A DNA stretch of 17,766 nt, from NCBI GenBank assembly GCA_015501055.1, contig JADNYV010000700.1, positions 1 through 17,766 of the forward strand, read 5' to 3'. The stretch comes from Mucidula mucida. Its lineage: Eukaryota; Basidiomycota; Agaricomycetes; Agaricales; Physalacriaceae. Below the pieces are notes generated by a model, which saw nothing but the letters and a program-made list of their open reading frames with translations, made no database searches and was not told the origin of the DNA. The position numbers were made by a program, and so were the translations under genes. Positions 8,681 through 16,461 of this stretch are shown in pieces (within the stretch, counting starts at the first letter, position 1; each line of letters begins with the position of its first letter).

Positions 8681-8845
8681 ATCTCAGTGAACTTTGAGTG
8701 AGATCATTTTCTGTAGCCTTAGCGGAAATCGTTACTGTGGACATGGTTCAGCACCACAAGGCACGTGTATTTCTCCGTTGAATTTGCCTCGTCTTTGTCT
8801 AGAATATCGTCCTCTCGAGTCAGTCAGTTGTCAGACATGGTCTAT

Positions 8846-9784
8846 TTCTGTTTTGTACTCATAACAACGAGATTATAACGGGCTCCTCAAATCGTCCCCC
8901 ATCATGTCATACGGCTGCACCTGCGGCCAGTGCTTTGCTGGATGGCTCTCCAAGCGAATGGTCTTCCAGCTCGATTGTACGCCCGTCCGCTTCCGAGTCC
9001 ATGCATCTAGTTCATCCTTCATGTCTAGCCCAATCTTATAGAGTCACGTACCAATATGCCAATCCCAAAGAACACAAGAATGTGTCCCCCTCCGCTGTCC
9101 CCTCGCTGCGCTACAGCAACTACCTCCCCGCGCGCTGCTCAGGCAGGCGGACCTAGACCCCGGGTTTTACTGGGGCTACCTCACCGTCTTCCACTCGATT
9201 ATAGACATCATCCAGCTCGACGTCCGAAAGCGATGCTTCTCCTCCCCCGATATTGGCTTGTTCCCCGATTGGGCTATCACCGCGGATGCTGTCCATAACC
9301 ATGTGCTCAACTACTACCCCCGCGAGGTGGCGCCCTTTTTTGCGGGGGGCGGTCAGGTGGTGTATGCTCTTGATGCGATTACGGGGTTGGCGAGAGACGA
9401 GTGGGATGGTGGGAACTCGATTAATTTTAAGAGTAATAGTACGTTCAAACGGTTGCCAGAATGTGCTCTGGATTACGATTTTGCGCTTGTTAGGGAGAAG
9501 GTTCAGTTGGCTGAGGACAGGCCTTGGGGTCCGTACAGTGATGATCCTTGAAGCAAAGCAGTAGGCCTGTTGGAAACTTATATACTGTACAACAATCTGT
9601 GTAGATAACAAACCTGAACATTTTACTTCAAGTTGCAGGCATTATAGTACCTCCGGTCTAATCGTTTTACGACTGTTTCTCCATCAAGGCTCGCATGAAT
9701 ACGAGCTATTCCATAATACGGACGATCTACACTCTACGCTGTGTAAGCAATGGTCAACCCAAGGAGAGATATCTCCTCGCGCGG
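8846..9784. repeat. Tandem duplication, unit 2
   Basis: Second copy of the unit at 7698-8680, offset by 1124 bp at the start codon. Its right end lies only 13 bp before the stop codon of the convergent phosphatase gene. Confidence 0.8.
8904..9551 (+). pseudogene. Ankyrin-protein C-terminal-tail-like gene, copy 2, frameshifted
   Basis: Same architecture as copy 1: exon 1 8904-8976, intron 8977-9028 (52 bp, GTACGC..TGTCTAG), exon 2 to TGA at 9549-9551. Around 9125-9135 small indels shift the frame by one and lead to a TAG shortly after. Beyond that the correct frame is open to the end and includes LLRQADLDPGFYWGYL, IIDIIQLDVRKRCF, PFFAGGGQVVYALDAITGLA and LPECALDYDFALVREKVQ. Copies 1 and 2 therefore break at different places. 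The long antisense frame at 9153-9611 is a shadow. Confidence 0.62.
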
Positions 9785-9797
9785 CCTTGAAATGCGA

Positions 9798-10443
9798 TCA
9801 AGGCGTACGCTGTTGCATCGCGTACTCATTCAACTGTTTCAAGAACCCGTCATTGGGCATGATCAATTCGCGTGCTAAAATGAAATTTTCAGCCAAAGTT
9901 GACAGACATATATTGATAAAGCACTGACATTTCCGGATGAGCGCAAGAGCCTCTTCAACTGATAGCCCACGTTTCCGTATCACTGTGGGCAAACTTACAT
10001 TAAGTTATCAGAGAGAAAACACAATACTGAACCTACGGTACGCGGCAATGACAGTCGGGCTCCGCGAAAGGCCGAGCGCACAATGCACGAGGACGCGCCC
10101 GCCTGCGGTCAGCGCATCGTCGATAAACTCGCACGTAGCGGGAAAGTGGGATATGAGATCAGCGCTTTCATTATCCTTGACCTTCACGATGAGGTGCCGT
10201 TCCGAGTCAAGGCTCACGCTCATGTCCTCCTCGAGTACACTGAGCACATGCGTTATGCCGTGCTTCTGGCGCAGTACACTCGATTGCGCCTCCCACATGC
10301 TAGAAGTATATGATCGTTAGCTAACTTGAAGGAAGGAAGGAAGAAGGGACGTACTTGCCGAGATAGAGCTGGTTCGCAATGATCTCGCTAATGCGGTCTG
10401 GCACGCCGCCAGAGTCTGCGAGGTCAGCGTCAATATCCACCAT
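9798..10443 (-). CDS. Dual-specificity protein phosphatase, 160 aa, four exons
   Basis: Exons 10443-10355, 10299-10037, 9982-9929 and 9874-9798 join in frame through introns of 55, 54 and 54 bp with GTACGT..CTAG, GTAGGT..ACAG and GTCAGT..TTAG ends. The protein is a bare DUSP domain. It starts at ATG 10443, then has IIANQLYLGN near residues 21-30, ITHVLSV, a candidate general acid Asp72 in KDNESADL, and the signature VHCALGLSRSPTV with nucleophile Cys103 and Arg109, then AAYLIRKRGLSVEEAL and MPNDGFLKQLNEY. Such enzymes remove phosphate from Tyr and Ser/Thr, often on MAP kinases; the substrate here is unknown. No docking domain, signal or membrane segment is present. The length is typical of small atypical DUSPs. 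Confidence 0.92.
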
Positions 10444-10618
10444 TCTGTGTAGACGTGTTTTTAGAGATGTATGAGGCTTAATCAATGGTTGCAATCTGGT
10501 TTCAGTGGCAGTGCGCGCTGCGTGATGGTCCGGACAAGGCGGTGAGCCGCCTGATCACCGACAGCCAGCGCGATGGTGAAAGATTTCATTGATATGTATA
10601 CACCGCATTTTGTTACGA

Positions 10619-12061
10619 CTACCCTACCAACTGGAGAGATATGCCAGGACACAATTCATTAAGTCTTGGAACCAGGTTCTTAGTCCAACCACCATGGCTC
10701 CTCCAATTCTGGTTCACAACGAGTTTTTCCGCTCCCGTGAACCCAGCCAACATCGCGCAAATCTCCTCTGCCACGCCAGCCGTCATCTCAAACATGTATT
10801 CTGGTGTGCAATGCAACGTGCGGATGTGCGATATATCCAGCCCCGCTGGAAATATATCCCCACTGCGGAGCTCACAAAGTGGGAAGTAGAAAGACGAGAT
10901 GGTGGGTCGCCTAGACATAAAAGTCAGCAGTTCGCGGATGAGCGCGCACACCACCGAGATCTGCTCAGGCGACCGCGCATTTCCGAAAGTGACCGGTACC
11001 ATTGTAGAGCAGCTTCTGGCATTGACTGTGGTTACACTGGACAACACCGATGCCTTGGAGAGCCAAAGGATAAGGTACTCTAATGGGGCGGATATCGTTG
11101 TAACATTCGGTAACGCGTTATCCTCCAAATGGTAATTGAAACCGCCAGCGCCGGCCTTTATGTCGCTCACGATCAACACGTTTTCCAAGCTCGGGTGTCG
11201 CGATAGGAACGTGCCCAACGAAAAGCAGGCCGTCGTGGTACCAGTGTAAGCGTGGATTTTGAGGTTGAGAAGGTGTGGGAGGTGAATGGACTGGTGATAC
11301 GGGGCCAGAATACTGCCGTCAATCTCCAATATCTGCACCTGCGATTGATGCAACGACGCAATTGTCCAATCCTTCAATGGCGGACTGACGAGCACCCGAC
11401 ATTCTCGCAATGAAACGGAATGCACGTTTGAGAGGGGGACACCCGTGAATGGGGCAGCGTCATCCGATAAGGTGAAATTGCCACTGACAATCCAAGTTAA
11501 GCCACTCGCTCTTGGTCTGACGAACTGCAACGCTTCCAGGACACGACATAAAGCTCCATACTGCTCCTCCTTGAGCTCATCTAGACGAAAACCCCGGGCG
11601 TCTCCGTAATATGGCGCACCAACCGTCGGTAGAGTCAACTGGATACTGACGAGTTCCGGGGCAGTGCGGAGATACTTTTGTAGGTGGTCCGCCTCTTCAA
11701 GAAACCTCGCCATTGTGAACGACGCGCCTACGGAATATACCGGTTGTCTGACAAGGACGGCAAGGCGAAGGGCAGATAATGTGCAGAACGGATGTCTCTG
11801 GGTTCGGCCCATAAGTGAGGTGCCCGGTGTGTACGGCGTATTGTCGAAAGTGTAATGGGTTGAGAAGAGGGTGTGACTGGTAGTCAAGAGGTGAAGGACT
11901 CCAGAGCCATGCACCAAAGAGAAGTAAGAGGTAAAGGCCAAAATGTTGAATTTTCGCGAGACGCAGCCGAGGGGAATGAGGTCTTCTAGAGCTAGGTTGC
12001 CTAGGATAAGGTACACCAGCTCGTTGGGAAGATCGTTAATCGTTTTGGTATGAGACTGCAT
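10619..12061 (-). CDS. F-box domain protein, 480 aa
   Basis: One uninterrupted frame from ATG 12061 to the stop at 10621-10619. Residues about 8-45 form an F-box: INDLPNELVYLILGNLALED followed by LIPLGCVSRKFNILAF, with the conserved LP, an L..I.. spacing and CVS.KF. This motif binds Skp1 in SCF ubiquitin ligases. The remaining 430 residues show spaced hydrophobic strands (LENVLIVSDI, LEYLILWLS, IRTLHCTPEYM), consistent with a degenerate leucine-rich substrate-binding region, which is inference. Basidiomycetes carry large, fast-evolving families of such proteins, so no orthologue is proposed. The gene sits 175 bp upstream of the phosphatase start and 198 bp downstream of the next gene, all on the same strand. 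Confidence 0.85.
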   Translation of the reverse strand: MQSHTKTINDLPNELVYLILGNLALEDLIPLGCVSRKFNILAFTSYFSLVHGSGVLHLLTTSHTLFSTHYTFDNTPYTPGTSLMGRTQRHPFCTLSALRLAVLVRQPVYSVGASFTMARFLEEADHLQKYLRTAPELVSIQLTLPTVGAPYYGDARGFRLDELKEEQYGALCRVLEALQFVRPRASGLTWIVSGNFTLSDDAAPFTGVPLSNVHSVSLRECRVLVSPPLKDWTIASLHQSQVQILEIDGSILAPYHQSIHLPHLLNLKIHAYTGTTTACFSLGTFLSRHPSLENVLIVSDIKAGAGGFNYHLEDNALPNVTTISAPLEYLILWLSKASVLSSVTTVNARSCSTMVPVTFGNARSPEQISVVCALIRELLTFMSRRPTISSFYFPLCELRSGDIFPAGLDISHIRTLHCTPEYMFEMTAGVAEEICAMLAGFTGAEKLVVNQNWRSHGGWTKNLVPRLNELCPGISLQLVG

Positions 12062-12259
12062 GCAAATGTCGCTGAAAGCAGAGTGGAGGCTTGCAAAGAA
12101 GAAGAAATCAAATTACTGTTATTGGCCCGGCAACTGCCGAGACAAGCCCAGTCCTTTGACTCTGAGTGGCGTAGCGGGCACGTCCAAGACAACTCATATA
12201 GACCTAGCAGACATAGAAACAACTATAGTACAAACAAATTCTACTTAGAGATACAGAGA

Positions 12260-12741
12260 TCATTGCGCTTCTCCAACCAACTGTTCAACGATCTCGACAG
12301 CTCTCTTAAACTTTGCCTTCTGCTCATCAGAGACCTGGACAAAGCTTACGCCTCCGCCGCAGCCTTGTGGCCCACCATTGTACCACATAAGATCATCGCT
12401 TCCCCAAGCGATGCTAGTATCCAACCCGTAAATGTCTTGACTGCCGGGAGGCTGTTCAGTCGGGAGATCCTTCAGGATGGAGTGGAGTTCATCGGCGAGC
12501 TCTTCGGGATGAGGAATGCTCTTGGGCACTGCAGCGGCGAGACCCTTGGTTCCGATCTCGCGCACAGCGGATGTGATATTGAGAGTATTCTGGTTGAGAG
12601 GACGCGTGAGCGTGATGATGGCGTTCGGCGTGGGCGGCGCAAAGCCTCCAGTAATTCCTAAAGGGACATGAGTGACGTGCATATATTCAGTCGTATTTAC
12701 CTACCTTTCTGCAATCGAAGAGAGTATTCAGTGGGTGCCAT
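12260..12741 (-). CDS. Conserved-looking hypothetical protein, 144 aa, two exons
   Basis: Exon 1 is 12741-12705 (MAPTEYSLRLQKG), the intron 12704-12658 is 47 bp (GTAGGT..CTTTAG), and exon 2 runs 12657-12260. Starting at 12682 instead would read through the intron, so the ATG at 12741 is preferred. The mature protein has ITGGFAPPTPNAIITLTRP, IPHPEELADELHSILKDLP, DIYGLDTSIAWGSDDLMWYN, GGPQGCGGG and a C-terminal helix (EQKAKFKRAVEIVEQLVGEA). It has no signal peptide or membrane segment. It resembles unnamed fungal proteins I recall with the GGFAPPTP and YGLDTSI blocks, but no function is known to me. It shares its promoter region with the divergent gene at 12872. Confidence 0.8.
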
Positions 12742-12871
12742 GATGGAAAGACGATAAGGCCAAGTGTCGCGCGCTATGCATATATGTCATATGACGCATG
12801 ACTGCGGTGATGTCATCGACGGTGCGGATGTATAAAGGCGCAAGTCTCGACGAGACTCCGCCCAAATCCCA
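12742..12871. promoter_or_regulatory. Divergent promoter region of two genes
   Basis: Only 130 bp separate the two start codons. TATAAA at 12831-12836 is a TATA box 36 bp before the plus-strand ATG. Palindromic or CRE-like words GTCATATGAC (about 12787) and GATGTCATC (about 12809) lie between the genes and may bind a bZIP factor. The assignment of factors is inference. Confidence 0.55.
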
Positions 12872-13132
12872 ATGCCTTCCACGAACAGCACAACGCCCTC
12901 ATACCCACCTACCTCCCCCGCTAGGACAACTCCGGCGGCGCAGCCTGCACCAACACCTACAATGGCTGTATCAGAGGCGCCTGCGAAGAAAGAGGCGGAG
13001 GCCATGCGCCTTCGCGGCGGTTGCATCCCATGCCCGGTAAGTACTCGATAAATGAACCATATTCTCGGTATCTGACCTAAGCTCAAGAATGGTGGATGCT
13101 GCTACATCATTCCCATACCATGTTGCTTCTAA
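12872..13132 (+). CDS. Small Pro/Ala-rich protein with Cys-rich C-terminus, 69 aa
   Basis: Exon 1 12872-13036, intron 13037-13087 (51 bp, GTAAGT, branch-like CTGACCTAAG, acceptor CAAG), exon 2 13088-13132 ending TAA. The N-terminal 45 residues are Pro/Thr/Ala-rich and disordered, with a short charged helix (KKEAEA). The C-terminus reads MRLRGGCIPCP then NGGCCYIIPIPCCF, with six cysteines in 18 residues and two CC pairs. There is no signal peptide. Paired cysteines near a hydrophobic tail suggest lipidation or metal binding, as in CYSTM-type small fungal proteins; this is inference. A TATA box 36 bp upstream and good splice signals argue that it is expressed. The overlapping frame 13096-13290 is discarded. 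Confidence 0.72.
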
Positions 13133-15539
13133 AGCTTACCGGATTATGTTACATATCGTCGCCACATTTATGGACGTTCCGTTACGCTCTGGCACTGTAC
13201 TTCTATTTTCACGCTACCTCACGCATCGTCATACAAGTCGAGGCAACACATACTAGAAAGTTTGCCTTCGCATGTTCAGCTCTATACTAGAGCAATCCAA
13301 CAGACGACACTGTTTCGTGAGCTTGAGTCTGTGTATCCACTTGAAGAATTCTTGCGCCCTTAAACAACAGCAACGCCGCCACGGTGTGCTCTAAATCAAC
13401 TTTGCGTTTCTAATATGTAGGTATCAAATACGGGAGGGAACCTGGTCGGTACGGAAGAAACTAACATGAGTTGCCACAGCGCAAGGTTCGATCTGTGAGA
13501 TTGGCAACAAGTGCGAACGTTTCCTTGGCCAGCGCGGCGCATGCGCCCCGGTTCACATCATGATACATGCCGATGAGGCGACGGTGTATGATAACGGTAA
13601 CCGAATGAATGACAGAGTCCTGCGACCATGCAAACATGCGAAATTGGGTAGCGCATTATCTATTAGAGATGCGGCTCCCTTGAATCTGGGGCTGCGAACC
13701 GATAAGCAAGTGATGATTGGGTGACGCGAAAGAAGAAAATCGAGGTTGAAAGCTGGTGTGAGATCACAGTAAAGTCACTGACGAAAAGGCATATGAATCC
13801 GAAGACGCAGCACCATAAAGGTCGATATCTCGTGTTTGCATGGCGGTAAGGACGTGATTAGTCTGACAAGGACAGAATCCACAGGCAGTCGCAGTTTCGC
13901 AGGCTGACGGTACGGGCAGGGGAGTATTGGGGGCAGCGGGGAGAGAGGCACAACAGACGTAGACTCGGAAACTTGAATACCGTCTTCGATGTCAAGGTGA
14001 GCAATATAACGACAAACGCGCCGTACACTTTGCTGAGCTGGACATATCAGCGTGCTTCCAAGATTACTATCCGGTAGAATCAATTTATGGGACGCATTGC
14101 GTAGGAAGCTCTGCCCGTAATTCGCCTGCCACGAAGATTTCAAAAATAACTCGCGAAATGCGCGACGAGGGGTGATGTCCTCTTGTCAGGCTGAAGCTGT
14201 AAGGCAGTAATTTTGGGGGCATACCCTGCAATGTTCTCCAATCACGGTGAAGATGAGACGCCACAGTACTTATTATCCATGAGTGGGTGGCTGAGTAGAT
14301 GGTGGCGGTGGAGAACCACACCATGAGCATTAACAAGAAAACGGCAGGCTTCATTGCCACATCGTCCCTTAGCCTTCCTGTGCCAGATAAACGAGGAGTC
14401 GGTCGCACTTATGTACTGTAGGAAGGCAAAGACTTGCCTGTAAAATATTATCGATGGGAGCTGATCGGAGTCTAAATCTGTTTGGCAAGTGCCGTAGAAA
14501 CCTCTCCGGCGCAGCGATTTCGGTGACATGGCCTCAACAATAAATGATATTCCAAACGAGATCTGGGCTTTGGGTGTGTACTCATTCGGCAGTTCTAAAA
14601 GTGGTGCTACGGTGAGAACATGCCATGTACTATGTACATGGGCCAAGGGTACAGGCGTTCAACAATAGTCCAAAGTAAGCTGTATAGGTCCCTGACGGGA
14701 AAGACAGTTGAACATAATTCATCCAGGTGCCCAGTGACTTGGTTTTACTCGTATATACAACTAACACTGTCCTCCCTCACCCATCTTCAAATGATAGCTC
14801 CCAGTTCTTCCACTGCCACGGCTGAACCTCATAATTATGCCTTCAGCCACCGTTCCAAATGCCGACTGACTAGCCTCACCATTGAAGATTGACACTGCTG
14901 GAATTCTGCGTTTCGCCTTCTGTCAACACTAGCCTCGAAAATCCTCCGGATCGTCCAACGTCACAAAGAGACTCGAATGGTTTTCGAATGATTCGGAATC
15001 GCCACAATGTATTTCTATAGCCCAAGCTCTTCAAGAGCTACTTATCCAGTGACTTCTACTTGAGCACCTCTACTGCGCGACATTACTGTATCCAATACGG
15101 TGACTATTCTATTCAAACCTGCGATATTGACTCAGAGTATTAACGCTCCTCTGTGTAGACATCCCCGATATTACTCGGATGGTGGCGTTCGACCACTTGA
15201 AGCGGCATTCTGAGCTGGAGGTCAAGTGCGAGTTGACTCCGTTTCAGCAATCAACGTAAATCAATAACGAGCTAGGTTCGTCTTGCAGTCTACGCTTTGA
15301 CCCAACGGTCGGTAGATCCACCGCGGGATATGCACAATGAACATATCGCCACGAGGGCAAGAGACTCAATTGCAATAAATATTTGAGAAGTCTTATAGCT
15401 CTCGTTCTTGGCTCTCAGATTCCAGTGTCAGAAAAGCAAGAAGTAAGATATCCATCATAATCATTCAGAGTCTAAGAAACGTTTGTGGGATGCAATGGGT
15501 GGGAATAATAGCGGCCATTCGTCGTCAAGGGGAAGATGA
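13133..15539. other. Gene-poor stretch with unresolved exon-like fragments
   Basis: No confident gene. Three fragments look exon-like. (1) Plus 13480-13724, after a CTAAC branch site and CCACAG acceptor, reads CEIGNKCERFLGQRGACAPV and stays open to a TGA. (2) Minus about 14580-14140 includes a hydrophobic helix FLLMLMVWFSTATIYSATHS and may be a decayed membrane protein. (3) Plus 15022-15259 with a possible 59-bp intron (15100-15158) reads DFYLSTSTARHYCIQYD then IPDITRMVAFDHLKRHSELE. For the first and third, other frames over the same bases are also open, so none is called. Confidence 0.35.
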
Positions 15540-15815
15540 TTACCAGAATCTACGCGCAAGGTGTCAAGCATGGGAAATCGCTAGTACAAGGTGGACAGCT
15601 ACTCACGGCCTGGGTGTGATTTCTGGACAAAGATACACATGCGAAAGGGTTGTGCACTTGGTGGTCTTTGCTTCATCGCGCACTTCGCGTTTATTGGGAC
15701 ACGGAGCGCGAGGATTAGCCTTGCGGTCCGCGCATAGCTGCTCGTACGCGCGCGGGAAAGAATAAGATTTCTCGGTGACGCAGCAAGTGGTGATGGTGCG
15801 AACGGTTGTGCACAT
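15540..15815 (-). CDS. Small cysteine-rich protein, 72 aa, two exons
   Basis: Exon 1 15815-15607, intron 15606-15550 (57 bp, GTGAGT..GCGTAG with a CTTGAC branch-like site), exon 2 15549-15540 adding the last codons and TAA. The protein starts MCTTVRTITTCCVTEKSYSF and contains CADRKANPRAPCPNKRE, then a C-x8-C pair, and ends PRPFW. Seven cysteines lie at 2, 11, 12, 28, 39, 54 and 63. There is no signal peptide. The layout MC..., a central C-x10-CP block and a later Cys pair recalls small fungal proteins thought to be zinc-binding, but this is from memory and function is unknown. A TATATAAG box lies about 105 bp upstream. The gene is isolated, with no close neighbour on its strand. Confidence 0.6.
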
Positions 15816-15918
15816 GGTTGGCGTTGAATGTGTGTGACGACCGGGAAAGTTCTAGACTGCAGGCGTTGATGGCGCGGTTCGAGTGGTTGTGGGAGGGTTC
15901 TCGCAAGATGTGATGTTT

Positions 15919-15926
15919 CTTATATA
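15919..15926 (-). promoter_or_regulatory. TATA box of the small Cys-rich gene
   Basis: TATATAAG on the minus strand, about 104 bp before the ATG at 15815, a plausible distance for a fungal promoter with a short leader. Confidence 0.5.
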
Positions 15927-16461
15927 GTCGCCTGGACAATGCACCACCCAAACTAGACGCGTTGAATGACCCGATCCGATCTGGTCAAATGCGCGCTCCA
16001 TTTCTGGATATCAAAGGCCTTTGATGTCCGAAGCTCGCAGCGGACAATAGCAATGGACAGAAACTTTTGTCCAGCTCCGAGCATTCTTGTCGCTACAAAG
16101 TTAGGGTCCTCATTAGGGGTCTTGATTTCCCAAAACAGAAAATAAATTCCCAAATCTGGAAGAGATATTTGTTGCGCCACACACAGTCAAAAGAGCGTTC
16201 AAAAAGTCCAAGAAGCTGAGAGAGAAAGCCTAGCAACGCGTCAATGCAGCGCATCTTCACACAATGAGCAGAAAATGGTGTGTTTACGCATGTTTTCGAT
16301 ATTACAAACTGCAAGCCCTTTGTCTTTTGGTGCCACCGACCACACTGTCGCTAAGGGTAACAGCAATAAAGAGTCAGTGTCACGTCACAACAGGCCAAAT
16401 ACCACATTCTACCTCATACCACGACCAGCAGTCTTCAAACCTCTTTGCAATACCAATCGCA
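15927..16461. other. Intergenic region upstream of the cyclin-like gene
   Basis: Minus-strand frames 16180-15953 and 16314-16093 and the plus-strand extension from 16264 have no recognisable content. It probably contains the promoters of the two flanking, divergently oriented genes. Confidence 0.4.

Noticed and set aside
9153..9611. 152-codon minus-strand frame
   Set aside because: Antisense to the tandem-paralog coding sequence; it lacks its own features, and the sense strand has the conserved family motifs and intron.
9937..10320. Plus-strand frames of 76-127 codons
   Set aside because: Antisense to the spliced dual-specificity phosphatase with its intact HCx5R signature.
10589..11135. 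Plus-strand frames opposite the F-box gene
   Set aside because: The opposite strand carries a 480-codon frame with a clear F-box.
13486..13496. B-box-like GGTTCGATCTG
   Set aside because: No A box or foldable tRNA around it.
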